This document shows, in pieces, positions 10,122 through 22,800 of a stretch of 64,000 bases of DNA. Position 1 is the stretch's first letter; every line of letters starts with the position of its first letter. Location: assembly GCF_041734735.1 (NCBI RefSeq), contig NC_134878.1, forward strand, positions 38,867,213-38,931,212, given 5' to 3'. The translations under genes and the position numbers were made by a program. This DNA is from Babylonia areolata. Lineage: Eukaryota > Mollusca > Gastropoda > Neogastropoda > Buccinidae. A model generated the notes under the pieces. It searched no databases. It saw only the letters and a list, made by a program, of their open reading frames with translations, and was not told the DNA's origin.

Positions 10122-10574
10122 TGACTCTTCATTGAGTTGAGGGAGAAGAAGACAGTATCCATCCTATGTGTCCATTTAGAAAACCCACCTCCCTCTCTGT
10201 CTGTGTCTCTCTCACATTTTACAAATATACACTACAGTGGTATAGTGCATGCTGCTTGCAAGACATCATTTCATTGCATCATCCAGAAAATAGCATCCAG
10301 ACCACCTCTCAGTGCATGATGGTATATGTGGGTATATATATATATATATATTATATATATATATATACTATATATATATATATATATATACATACACACA
10401 CACACAAGCAAACACACACTCTGTGTATCTCTCTTTCATTGGCAGCTCATTATTATGGTTTCATCAGTTCACTGATTTTTTGTAATTATGTGAACATTTT
10501 TATTCTATTCTGTTACGTGTATTTTGAAATAATTTTTATCAGTATTCATTGTCATAGACTGTTTCTCATAGTTT

Positions 10575-11758
10575 TTGACTGACTTGTTTGAACAAAGCGA
10601 GTCTGTGTTAAAACCTGGTGTTCAGTTGTCTGTACGTATGTCTGTGTTTCCGTGGTTAACTTTAACATTGCCATTTTCTCAGGAAATACTTTGTCTGTCA
10701 ATACCAAATTTGGCTTTAGAATAGTAGGTAAAAAATCTTCACAATCATACCAATAATAGGTTGTAAGTCCCCCAAATTAAATCGTGTTTCCGGATCACAA
10801 ACAATTTATTTCGTTGAGGTTATTTCTGGATTCCGAAAACACCATTTTACCGCATACCAGTTGTCGGAACGTAGGCTTTGCTTGTTAAGATGACAGCATT
10901 ACATCCTTTTTCTCGTTCGCAGTTAAAAGGAAAGAAATACAAATTTTGGACAGAACACGTACAGTGACACTAAATACACCATCGACGTGTTTGCTGTATA
11001 TGAATATTCTAATGTGGATACTGAATTAACGAGAACGAACATAAAAGAAAAGTTGAATCGACTGTTTCACTGAGTTTTGGTCAGCCTTGTCTGGGCTGGT
11101 CTGTAGAGATCCTGTTTTTTTCTTGTTCGCAATCAGAAGAACATAAATAAATAAAATTTCTGGACAGAACACATACAGTGACAAGGTACATCATGGGCGT
11201 GTTTACTACATATGAATATTTTTAAGTGGATATGAATTAACTAGAATGGACATAAAAGAGAAATCGACCGTGTTGTAGTTTCCCAACGAGTGTAACTAAA
11301 CTCGTCGAAAATCTATCTAGGTCCAGATAAAACGGCTAAATTTTGCAGTGTGCTTGAGGCGATGGCGACAACTCCTTTATGAATTAACGAATTCTTAAAT
11401 GCTCGAGATATACTAAGTTAAGAGCGTTATCTTTTAGAATACCGCATTCAATTGATCAAGCTTTTTAAAAAAAAAAAAAAAAGCATGCTTAAATGTTAAT
11501 TTTTTAACGTCATTGGTAGATCCGCTAGTGCTGTGACAAAGAAAATTTTTCCTTTCCATCAAAACATGCTGGATGCGAATCTGTTCTCAGGCCTTTTTTT
11601 TTTTTTTTTTTTTTTTTTACCTGAAGCTTTATGATAACGAATACAGTACAACATTTTACAATTTAAATAATTTATTTATGGTTTTTTTGTTTTTTTTAAA
11701 ATATTTTTATTTTCTGAAGTGTATCACAAGCGAGTCTTGAAGGCCTTGCGTCTCTAGT
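10575..11758 (+). mobile_element. Palindrome-ended unclassified element, copy a
   Basis: The left end resembles the family start (TGACTTGTTTGAACAAAGCGAGTC, where the arms pair imperfectly) and is followed by AAACCTGGTGTTCAGTTGTC and CCGTGGTTAACTTTAACATTG. The right end is TCACAAGCGAGTCTTGAAGG followed by CCTTGCGTCTC. Internally a segment with TGGATACTGAATTAAC occurs at about 11015 and again, degenerate, at about 11230. No transposase is recognised. It matches copy c at 44123-45212 along most of its length. Confidence 0.65.
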
Positions 11759-12073
11759 TAACTTTCGATATTCCTTTCAGTGCAGTACATTTCTATTAAT
11801 CCATTTATAAAATATCTGTGCATTCAGAGACTCGTCACTCACGCCACAGTCTTCCAGCCCACAGTCAACATACAGAGATGAACATGACAAAGGCTGAATT
11901 ATACAGTCAAAAAGCAAAACTTATTTAACTTAATAAAAACATGAAGTAGGGATTTCACTCATTTTGATATGTAATGATATTTGTTCATTTATTTACTTGT
12001 TTATCAATCTTAATTAGTTTAATCAAATTCGTGATGTTTGAATGTCATTAACTCTCTCATGTGTGCTTTTCAG

Positions 12074-12100
12074 CTGGTGATCAGGAAGCTGAGAGGATAA
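12074..12100 (+). CDS. CENPW: CENP-W-like terminal exon (nine codons including stop)
   Basis: Directly after TGTGCTTTTCAG the sequence reads L V I R K L R G stop. Joined in phase 0 to the exon ending at 9323 it gives AVRK-LVIRKLRG, against the vertebrate ending AAAK-VILKKSRG with the stop at the same place. A match of residues, phase, acceptor and stop position in a 27-bp exon makes chance unlikely. No AATAAA was seen close downstream. Confidence 0.75.
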   Translation: MVIRKLRG

Positions 12101-14393
12101 ACAACTGTACTTTTTGGAGCACAAAGTCCTCATCAGAAGCCAGCTGTTGGATGATTATCAGCGTGCTTCTGCTGAAAACCTGCCTGTATATTTCAGTCCA
12201 TCTGCGATGAAGATATACATAGTATTTGAGGTTTTAGCGTGTAAGATAGATACTACTTATCAGCCTTGAGCTCTGCCCATCCATGTAGCTTACACTGTCT
12301 TCTTGTCAACACAGTGTCAACACATGCACAAGTTCAACACAAACAACTCATCAAAGTACAACAAAAATTAACTTTGCCATAAGTATGAGCCTGTTGGTAA
12401 AGCAGTTTACACTTTCATGAAAACATTGCACACATGCATGTTTATTTGATATTTCAACATCAAAAATGCCCTCTGCAAGAAACACCACTCAGATTGACTG
12501 TATTTAAACTGTTACACTCCTGAAACTGTTGCATAGTGGGGTTGTTGCAACTGAGAAATTATTTTGCAGGTAGCTAGATCTGACTTGTCTTTTGATGTAT
12601 TTTTTTTTTATATTTAAAGTATTGTCAACTTGTGATTAGTATTTATGATTTTTTTCAATTTTGATTTTATTTTGTATTATTTTTACCTCATGTTATTTAA
12701 TTTAACTGATAAAACAGATAAAAGCAACTTAGCAGGAAATTCTGAGAGAGAGAGGGAGAGAGAGAGAGAGGGAACGGATGAGGAGGGAAAGCACTGTTTA
12801 AAAAAAAATGTTTAAGTTACATTGCAGAAATCAGATACTGACAACCCTGATAGGAAAAAACCCAGCACTTTCTAAGCATTGATGTTTTTATTTGATTTGA
12901 AAAGATTTAATAGACAGAATCATTTGGAAGAAAAAAGATAGACCATAGACCTAGAAGTAAAGATAGCGCCTTTTCGTGTGTGTGTGTGTGTGTGTGTATA
13001 TATAAATTTTTAAAAGTTTTTTTTATGGTTTTCGAGGTGGTTCTTTGGTGCAATCAGTGTCTTCAGCAATGTGTCATGCGTCATAGGGCATTGAAGAAAA
13101 TGAAGTCATCACATAGATAGAGACGTACACACACACACACAAGGATGAGCTGCCCCTTGTGAGGCAGTTTTTTTACGGTTTTTGTGTTGCTTTGATTTTG
13201 AAGGGTTTTTTTTATCCAATTTTTACTGATTTTTTTGGTTGTGAGTCAGGGATGATAAACAAGCAGGACGGCTGATGGTCTCAACACAGCCAAGTCATAT
13301 TTGAAGTAAGAAACAGAATGATGAAGATAATATTTCATGAACTGTTCTTTTGCAGATTTCTTTTCAGATGATTAACGCGGTTGAATTTTTTTTTATTTAG
13401 ATGGGCAGTTCCTACATGGCCATGTAAGGTTTGCTGGACTGTAAGTTTTACAATCAAAATACAGATCTATCAAACTTTCATACATTCCCTGTCTTCATCA
13501 CAACTTTGATAAATGGTAACAAAGCCGCGAAATGGATTTTCGGTTGTAATATACATTATTTTCACTCTGGAAAAGTCCTTTTCTACCATCAGAACGACTG
13601 GCTGATCAGATGTGTGTGCTCCCGCAGCGTAGCTCGAGATCAAAGTTTACAACTTAGTCCAGGAAAAGGAAAAAATCCCAAGGAAAAAATTGCAAAAGAA
13701 ATTAATTGTAATGTACCCGATAGAACTGTACATCGAATTTAACATACCTAAAAGCGCTTGATACATATTTATTTGGTTGAAATGCGGATTCTGTTTTCTC
13801 TCGCACACGCTTATTTTCAGTTGTGTACACCAACGCTTATTTTCAGTTGCGTACACCGGTCTGCGTAGATGTGGAGAGAACGGCAACATGTTGCGATGTG
13901 CTTGACGCATGGTAATGTCATTTTTCTTTTCAGCTAACTTAAATGTCTTAAGTAATTGAAATACATGAAAATAACATTATTTAAACAGTGTTATCACCTC
14001 GAATAGAGCAGTCAATATACCGCGCTAAAAACGTAAGTTTGAATATTGATTTTGGATAACAGTGCGCGCGCGGTTTGGCCCTGTGGTAAGCCTTTTTGCT
14101 TCCGATTTTAATATATGAGGTTCAAACCCACTCCCATACCTCGTTTACAACACACACATTAGAATCATCCACTATAGTTGCTCTTTTCTTATGACTGTTT
14201 TTGTTTTTTTTCACACTCCCCGCCCCCCCCACCCCACCCCCCCTTGTCCTTTACTGCTTTCAGTATCCACTATTTTGTTCTTCCATTCTCTGTCTTTCTA
14301 TTTTGATCTGTTCACATCTTTTTTCACCCCATAGATTGATAAATCGGACTTTTAAAAAAAATATATTATTTTTCATGAAATATCGCCAAATGC

Positions 14394-14429
<36 letters not shown>

Positions 14430-14762
14430 CAGGTTCTCTTCAGACTGAGTAAATTCAGACTTGCATAGGTTCCATAGGATACGTTCATACAGAAGGAGGA
14501 ACGCTAACCCTCGTTTTACCTTAATTGATGCAAACGCTATGAAACTCCCAGCTGTTTTCCTGATAATGCAGTTTTCTGAAATCTCCCATGCCCAAATAGG
14601 GGTCAAAGTTTAATCAAATCTTGAATCTGCGTTTATATGCGTCTCTGTTGAGACCAAATCAATACGTCAGTGTCAATGTACAATATATTTTTCTTTTGTG
14701 TGTGGTGTTATGGGAGTAGTGTGTATATGTTTGAGTGGGGGTGGATGGGGGTGAAAATGAAA
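12101..14762. other. No gene recognised; possible 3' UTR then intergenic
   Basis: AT-rich DNA with a (GA)n run at 12746-12770, (GT)n at 12976-12999, (CA)n near 13129 and (GT)n at 14397-14427. Short frames at 13431-13910 have no recognisable motif. At 14060-14130 a GTTTGGCCCTGTGGTAAGCC...GGTTCAAACCC arrangement looks like a very decayed tRNA-type SINE head. Confidence 0.5.
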
Positions 14763-14948
14763 ATCAAATTATTTAAACAAAATGACTGGAAAGAACTGAA
14801 TTTTTGCTATTTTTATGCCAAATTTGGTGTCAACTGACAAGGTTTTTGCAGAGAAAATGACAATGTTAAAGTTTACCACGGACACACACAGACAACCGAA
14901 CACCGGGTTAAAACATAGACTCACTTTGTTTACACAAGTGAGTCAAAA
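14763..14948 (-). mobile_element. Palindrome-ended unclassified element, copy b (5' part)
   Basis: On the minus strand it begins TTGACTCACTTGTGTAAACA and continues AAGTGAGTCTATGTTTTAAC, CCGGTGTTCGGTTGTC, TCCGTGGTAAACTTTAACATTG and CACCAAATTTGGCATAAA. It matches copy d almost base for base. The 3' part is absent. Confidence 0.7.
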
Positions 14949-15164
14949 AGCATGAATCATGTCATGGGTGTCTTCATTAGTTTTCTTCATATAATTTTGT
15001 CATTGGTGTTATCAGTATGTCATTCCTATTACTGCTCCTAACAGTAATGACGGTAACGGGAATGATGGTAACAGGAATGATAGAAAATTGGTTAAGAATT
15101 AATATTTTAAAAAATTTTAATGGAAAAACTTACTTTTCTGTTGCCAGTCGCATTGAATCATGTT

Positions 15165-15580
15165 CATCTTGGAGTGATGGCCTGGAGGTAACGCGTCTGC
15201 CTAGGAACTGAGAGAATGAGTGTGCTGGTTCGAATCACGGCTCAGCCACTGATATTTTCTCCCCCTCCACTAGACCTTTAGTGGTGGTCTGGACGCTAGT
15301 CATTCGGATGAGACGATAAACCGAGGTCCCGTGTGCAGCATGCACTTTGCGCACGAAAAAGAACCAACGGCAACAAAAGGGTTGTTCCTGGCAAAATTCT
15401 GTAGAAAAAATCCACTTCGATAGGAAAAACAAATAAAACTGCACACAGGAGAAAAAAAAAGGGGGTGTGTGTGTGGCGCTGTAGCATAGCGACGCGCTCT
15501 CCCCCGGGAGAGCTGACCGAATTTCACACAGAGAAATCTGTTGTGATAAAAAAGAAATACAAATACAAATCTTAGTATTC
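15165..15580 (+). mobile_element. tRNA-derived SINE, family 2
   Basis: The head has an A-box-like TGGCCTGGAGGTAACGCGTC and a B box GGTTCGAATCA about 40 bp apart. The body carries GTCTGGACGCTAGTCATTCG, GATGAGACGATAAACCGAGG, CATGCAC, AAAAAGAACC and GGCAAAATTCTGTAG. The tail is AATCTGTTGTGATAAAAAAG followed by AAATACAAATACAAAT. A second copy in the opposite direction lies at 38372-38777. Confidence 0.8.
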
Positions 15581-16254
15581 AATATTTTATATATTTTGTG
15601 TGCTCGTTATATCTTGGTTTGTTGTTGGTAACAGTAATGACAGTGAAAAATGAAATCTCGTACCTAGAACACTCAGGCGTACAGTGTTGTTTCATTCAAT
15701 GAAGGGAATAGAGTAGTGTTTCCCTACAGCTCTTAAAGGAAATCACACCATAGCAAAAACAGTCACAGGGTGATTTCAGTAAACATTCAGTTTGAATGGC
15801 ACCTTTTATGCCTCCGTAACAGGAATGACATCATATCTAGGGACACTAAATTTAATTTGTGTTTTCATAATTAGGCGAAAAATAGTGAACAATTCTTAAA
15901 ATCATCATGTTTATGATCATGGGTTATCTATGAGTAAGGGAATTCATGGCAAAAATTGAAATATTCATACCTTTTCGTTTTTACACTTACTGCAGCCTAC
16001 AAAAGTTGTCCACCTGTGTGGGGACAGTCATATTTTAACCCCTCCATACCACACATTTTCTACAAGAAAATGGTGGAATATCAAGTTTCTATACTTGTCA
16101 AATACTGACTGATAATGTATTAATTCAAAAACAGTAATAATGATAGCCAGGTGCATTCATGCAAAACATCTATATATGTCAGTAATGATCTGGGACAGGA
16201 ATTACACCCTTTTTCTGAAAAAGACCTAAGTAGCGTTTAAAGTGAGATAAATCG
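15581..16254. other. No feature recognised
   Basis: AT-rich single-copy-looking DNA; only short frames. Confidence 0.5.
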
Positions 16255-17910
16255 CATTGACATGACGATGGAGTCTCCTGTCGGTCCGACGGATGAGTAG
16301 GCAGGCAGGCTTATCTGCTGGTGTGTGTCCTCATATGGGAGAAGAAGCCGATTCTGGATGCGCAGCACTTCCCACAGGTGTTGCAAGGGAAAACGTCTCC
16401 AGAAGTTGAGTCATGCTTCCTTCGCTCACGCTTCTCCTTAATGGCCAGCGTTCTCTTATTTTCAAACGTCTTTATGCCACTAGAGCACAGCATCCTCCAG
16501 CGACAGCGGTCAAGGGCATCAGTTTCCCAGGAAGTGATGTCTATGTCACAGGCTTTGAGGTTTGTCTCCAAGGTGTCCTTAAAGCGCTTGCAGGGTCTTC
16601 CAAGTTCACGCTGGCCTTCCTTCAGCTGGCCATACAAAAGCATCTTCGGGATCCTGCTGTCTGTCATGCAGACAATGTGTCCTGTCCAGCGTAGCTGGCA
16701 CTGGATCAGCAGGCTTTCGATGCTGGGCAGGCCGCTCCTCTCTAGGACCTGGAGGTTGGAGACCCTGTCTTGCCACTTTATGCCGAGGATCTTTCGTAGG
16801 CATCTCTGGTGAAACTGCTCAAGTTGTTGAATGTGACGGCGACATGTCGTCCATATTTCACAGCAGTGCAACAAGGTGGTCAGCACAACAGCTCTGTAGG
16901 TTTTCATCTTGGTGCTGAGCCTGATGCCTTTGTTGTTCCACAACCTGTTGTTGAGTCTGCCAAAGGCGGAGCTGGCCTTGGCGATGCGCAGCGTCACTTC
17001 TGCATCAAGGGCTCCGTTGCTGCATAGGGTGCTGCCCAGGTAGCAAACTTGTCGACTGACTTGATCTCTGTGTCATCGATCTCGATTGCAATTGGGGGTG
17101 AGGCACTGGCGTTCTGTGAGCTAGCTGATTGGTACATGTACTCGGTCTTGCTGAGGTTGATGGTGAGTCCAAAGTGCCTGCAGGAGGTTGACAACCTGTC
17201 CATAATGAACTGTATGTCCTCATGGGTGTGTGCAGCAAGCGCGCAGTCATCAGCGAAGAGAAACTCTCTCAACAGTGCCTCAAACACCCTGGACCTGGCG
17301 TGGAGTCGCCGCAAGTTGAAAAGTTTGCCATCTGTGCGAAACTGAATGTAGATGCCCCGGTCACAGTCTTGGAAGGCGTCAATCAGCATGGCAGAGAAGA
17401 GAATGGAGAACAGTGTGGGTGCCAGGACGCAGCCCTGCTTCACTCCATTTACCACAGGGAACGGATCCGACATGTCAGTATTTTCCTGTACTCTCGCCTG
17501 CATACCATCATGGAATGACGCAATCAGCTGGATTAGGCTCTTTGCGCAGCCGAACTTTAGGAGGATCTTCGACAGACTATGGCGGTTCACCGTGTCGAAG
17601 GCCTTAGTCAGGTCTACAAAGACAATGTGGAGCTACTTGTTCTGCTCAGGCACTTCTCTTGCATCTGGCGTATGGCAAACACCATGTCACATGTTCCCCT
17701 GCCTGAGCGGAAGCCGCACTGTGCTTCAGGGATGACTGTGTTGGAGACATGGTCAACCAGTCTGTTCAGTATGATGCGGGCGAAGATCTTGCCGGCGATG
17801 CAGAGGAGAGAGATTCCATGGTGGTTATCGGAGGATGTTTTGTCTCCCTTCCGTTTGTAAATCTGGACAATTGAAGCATCCTTGAAATCCTGGGGGACCT
17901 CCCTGATAAA
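16255..17910 (-). mobile_element. Zinc-finger LINE (RTE-like), copy 1, 5'-truncated
   Basis: On the minus strand from 17910 it reads VPQDFKDASIVQIYKRKGDK, SLLCIAGKIFARIILNRL and QCGFRSGRGTCDMVFAIRQM (RT fingers/palm). After a frame change come NGVKQGCVLAPTLFSILFS and the intact catalytic FADD motif in LREFLFADDCALAAHTHED. A further frame has the thumb and the C-terminus, with LRWTGHIVCMTDSRIPKMLL and a terminal C2H2-like finger CNTCGKCCASRIGFFSHMRT. Endonuclease is absent, so the copy is 5'-truncated, with at least three frame breaks. The element lacks RNase H. The clade (RTE-like) is inferred. The same family occurs at the window's right edge. Confidence 0.85.
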
Positions 17911-19809
17911 ATATTAACACATAACACTACCCACAACATCATTCTGCGCAGTCCCATCATTCACAAACTACTTGAACACGCTCCTGCTGTCGGTCTTTTC
18001 ATCCAAACCGATTTTAGCTCACAGTCATATTGATGTAGGCTGCACTCGCATGAACAGCACTCGTGTTTTGACGGTAAACATAAGATAATTTGGACCAACT
18101 TATGCATTTTGCACATCGTCTTACTGCAAACATGCAGTTGCCAACACGAAAGTAGGTAGCCCTAAACAGCAGATAACTGAAAATACTGGTTCAAACTTGG
18201 AGAGTTCATTACGATTTATCTGTGCCAGAAAGCCGTGATATAAAGAAATAAGAAGTTGGTGCAGGAAAGCAAGGATATAAAAACACGAACTAAGGGAAAA
18301 AAAGCAAAAGAAATGAAAATGACTGAATTATACGCAGAAAATATTCGGCTTTAAACATTTCAAAATGGGGCTTTGATACATGCAGCGCAAGGTACTCGTT
18401 TTAGTGTTATAACGTCATTGGTAGTTACGTTTTTCTCGGCATTGCAAAAATCACCTCCACATAGTCAAGTTGCATCTTGTTGGAAAGCGAGAAACATTCT
18501 GCAACTAATTGTAGTGATAGAAAGGTCATTAGATGTTAAATGGTAAAGAAATAATACGAAAACGCATATGCATTTGGCTTGCTCTGCTATCATTTAACTG
18601 GCAGACTTCCATTACGGTAGATCAGGCAGATAGTGCACTTCAGGAAGCACAGACAGGTCAACAAAGCCCTATGGAAATGGACGAAATAGTGTCCAAGCTT
18701 TCATAAACTCTAACTGATCATTTACCTCAGGCCACCTTGCATCATTTAACCTCCAGGCCCCCTAAAAGGGGTCAGCTATATGTTCCCCCAAATTTTCTGT
18801 CAGCCAGATCTAAGTTCACACAGGAATATATTCCACCAGGTGTACGTTCCCACAGATCTATGTCCCCCCAGGTCTTGGACCAGTCTTGACTACTGTTGAA
18901 CATGACCCCAAAGTGCTCAGCTTGCTTTATTTTGTCCCATCTGTCCATTGTTATGCCATGGCAGGTGTTTGACCGCTGCTTGACCACAACTGGCTACTGC
19001 GGTACACCAACTTCAACTTGTTTCACGTTGTGATGGTTATGTATTATTGACATGTCTTGACAGGATTTGACCATTAGCTAGCTGGTCATTGTTGACTGCT
19101 GTTGTCCATTACTGACCATTTATTGCTGCTGCTAACTACTACTGACCACAACGCAAAAATATTGAGATTGCGTTCTATGTTTGCGCACTATTATGGCTTC
19201 CTGACCACTACAGACCACCATTGATCACTGACCGCTGCTGTCTTCTGACCACCACCGACCACTTCTAACTACTGACTGTAGACTTCCATACAACAAAGAA
19301 CAAATCTGTCCAGGTTCTGACTGTTGTAATCTGCTGTGAGTTCCATCACAAAGCCGCCGGAAGTGTCTTACGACCGGTATAACAAACAACTAATCAAAAT
19401 AATCTACATCTTCCTTCTTTAAATAAAATGAAATCTTCATTAACATTCTTCATATCTATATGCACACATATTTTGCTGCTGTTGTTGTCCAAATCAAACC
19501 AAAATAATTGTTCTTTAAGTTGTTGTTTTTTCCTTACTATCTCTCTCTGAGAAGGCAAGAAAACAATAACATAAGAACACTAAAACAACAAAATAACAAA
19601 ATAATTTTAGTAGAAAACTAGAATAAACAAGATTATGAAGACACACTTTTCATCAAGAAAATCAGTATCAATTATTGTCAAATTAAAAAGATACAAAGTG
19701 TCCATCACTTTTTAGACGCTTTCAAACAGGATCTTCTGTGGAAAAATATGTAATGATAATAAATATTATGTGTTGGACTAAAGCCCAATGTCAACGGTTA
19801 CAACACGTT
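17911..19809. repeat. Degenerate TGACCA repeats and a 19-20-bp minisatellite; otherwise nothing recognised
   Basis: At 18770-18880, on the minus strand, a unit like GGAACATAGATCTG is repeated about five times. At 18960-19280 the words CTGACCA, TTGACCA and GACCACT recur irregularly. A related combination lies at 46180-46990. DNA between 19290 and 19720 adjoins the end of the Gypsy fossil and may hold its LTR, which I could not delimit. Confidence 0.5.
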
Positions 19810-22800
19810 ATCAAAGTTCACAGGTATCTTGGGTTTGGTCTCACGACTCTGCCGGAGCGGGTGACGACTGGTGAAGGCGGGGCCAGGTTCTGGTCAGCTG
19901 CCTTCTGGGACAGTGCATATGATGGGCCAACCCTGCATGGGCTGTTAGTGGCGGTGGAGATATGCTGTGGGGAAGGGAGAGCAGGCAGGCGGCTGTCACA
20001 CTTTGGGGAGGTAGGGGTTTGTGGGAGTGAGGGAGGGGAAGGAGTTTGGGGAGGGGCAACAGCTCGTGGCGGTTGGGCTGATGTCTGGCCGTGATGGGTG
20101 GTGTCTGTTGCCCTGTTTTGCTTTTCTTTGTTGATTTGTGGGTCTGGCCCGTAGATGGGAGGGTGGCAACTCGACTGTTGGCTGTGCAGGAGTGGCTCAC
20201 TGACTGGAATCAGATGTCGGTTGCGTACATAGTCAGTTTTGTTTGAGGTAACCACATATGATCTGGGAGCATCATGATGCGATTTAACTGTAGTGAGGCG
20301 TTGGAAGCCTTTGTCTGTCTGCATTCTGATAACTTCACCAGGTTGCAGTGGTCTCAGGTCCCTTGCAGCTTTGTCATGGGATTTCTTTTGTTGTTGACGT
20401 GCATTCTTGAGTTCCAGAGATACCTTTGCAGTGTTCAGAGACTTCGGTTTGAGCAATTTTGTCGAGGTTGGAAGCGTTGTGCGGGTTCTCCTGGACAGTA
20501 AGCGCTGGGCAGGGGAGCCCATGCTGTCCCTGGGCGTGTTTCGTAAGTTGAGAAGCCCAAGCATGACATCGGAGTGATCTGTCTTGCTCTTTTCCAGAGG
20601 CTGTTTTGCTTGTTTGACAGCATTTTCAGCCAGTCCATTGGACTGAGGGTAGTGTGGACTGCTCGTGAGATGGGTGAAGTTCCATTGTTTGGCGAAAAGT
20701 TCAAACTCTTTGCTCGTAAACTGTGCACCCCTGTCAGACATGAGTTTTTTTCTGGAATGCCGTGTGTGGCAAACAGCTTCTTCATCTTGTTAATGACTGA
20801 ACTAGATGACATGTTGGGGAGCAGCTCAAATTCAAACCATCCAGAGAATGAATCTACCACTACCAGATACTGGTGGTTGTCCCACTCAAAAATGTCAGCT
20901 GAGAGATTGGCCCAAGGAAGTTCAGGGACTGGATGATTGATGAGCGGCTGCTTCTGTTGGTGATTCTTAAAGCTGTTGCATGCAGAACACTGGGAGACTG
21001 CATTCTCAATGTCTTTGCGCATCTGTGGCCAAAAAACGACATCACTGCCCAATTTCTTTGTGCGTTCTGGACCCATGTGGCCTTTGTGAAGGATGGTGAT
21101 GTAGAGTGATTGTAGAGACTTTGGGACAACTGCTCTTTGTCCTTTCAGTATGATGTCGTTTTCGATCACCTGCTCATCCCGGAATGGGAAGAAAGGCTTG
21201 ATTTCATCTGGCAAAGCACGCACATGGTCTGGCCATCCTTTTCTGATGACGTTGGCAAGTTTCTGCAAGGTAGAATCTGCCAGAGTCTCATGCTGGAGCT
21301 CTCTCATTCGTGAAGGGGAAATCGACAAGACTGTTATGACGTCGTAGTCACAGTCATTCTCTTCTGGATGCTCATCACTACATGCTCTTGATAGTGTGTC
21401 TGCTATGAACAATTCTGTCCCTTTTTTGTAGATGAACTCCAGGTTGTACCTCTGAAGCTGGAGTAACATTCTTTGGAGTCGTGCAGGAGCAGCATGGAGG
21501 GGCTTTTTCACAATGGAGATCAGGGGTTTGTGGTCAGTCTCAATTGTTACCTTCCGTCCGTATACAAAGTCATGGAATTTGTTGCAGGCAAACACAGCAG
21601 CTAGCAGTTCCTTCTCGATTTGGGCATACCGAGTTTCAGCATCAGTAAGGGCTCTTGAAGCATAGGCAATTGGATCCTCATCCTGTAAACAGGCTGCCCC
21701 AAGGCCATTTTGGGATGAATCGACTGACAAGACGACAGGCTTTGCTGGATCAAAGAACTTTAGGACTGTTGGGCTTGTGAGATCATCTTTCAGTTTCTGG
21801 AATGCCTTCTCATGAGTATCAGTCCAGCACCATACAGTGTCCTTTTGAAGGAGCTCTCGCAGAGTGGCCGTTTTCTCACTGTAGTCCTTGATGAACTTGT
21901 TCAGGTAGTTTGTCATTCCCAGGAAACGTTGGAGGGCTGTTTGATTCTCTGGTGCTGGCATGCTTTTGATTGCTTCCGTTTTCTCTGGATCAGGCTTCAG
22001 TCCTTCGGATATGAACATGTGACCCACGAATGTGACACTTTTGGCCCTGAACTGGCATTTCTCCAGGTTCAGCTTCAGCCCAATTTCTCGTGCTCGATTG
22101 AGAACTATCCTGAGGTTTGCATCATGTTCTTCAGTTGTAGAGCCCCAAATCAGGATATCATCAATGATGATAGTGCATGGGTAGCCTTCAAACAAGCGTT
22201 CAAGGGCCTGCTGGAACACTTCACTGGCAGTGTTGATTCCAAAAGGCATGCGAAGGAACCTGTATCTGCCGAATGGTGTGCTGAAAGTGGTTCATCGAGA
22301 AGATTCCTTGTTCATTCTGATTTGCCAGAATCCAGCTTTTGCATCCAATGTGGAAAACACTTTTGCATTTCCAATGCGTGAGGCCACATCATTTGCTGTG
22401 CGCATGGGGTAATGTGGTCTTTTAAGAGCTTTATTCAGGTCTCTGGGGTCCAGACAAATCCTGATATCACCATTTTTTTTTTCAGCAGCCACCATTTGTG
22501 ATACCCATTCGGTGGGTTCAGTTTCTTGAATGATCACGCCTTTCTGCATCATATCGTCAAGTGCATTCTTCACCTTTTTTTCCATGGCTTGGGGAACCTT
22601 TCTGGCAGGTTTGGCAACAGGGGGCACACTGGGGTCAATTCTCATCACATATGTGGGAGGGAGCGTTCCCAGCTGGTCATCAAACAAATCAGCAAACTCA
22701 TGCAGAATCTCCTCTCTGAAGGCACCTTCGTCATCTGTGTCCACCTCATGGACGCTCTTGTCTAACTCAATTAGCCCTAGCCGTAGAGAGTCATTCAACC

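Larger units (their letters stand above)
9324..12073 (+). other. CENP-W intron, GT-AG, 2.75 kb
   Basis: It starts GTAAGG and ends TGTGCTTTTCAG. It holds a purine-rich open frame (9816-10121), an (AT)n/(CA)n run (10336-10409), a copy of the palindrome-ended element (10575-11758) and T/A homopolymer runs near 11465 and 11598. Confidence 0.7.

Noticed and set aside
16311-17590. Plus-strand frames over the zinc-finger LINE
   Set aside because: Shadows of the minus-strand reverse transcriptase.
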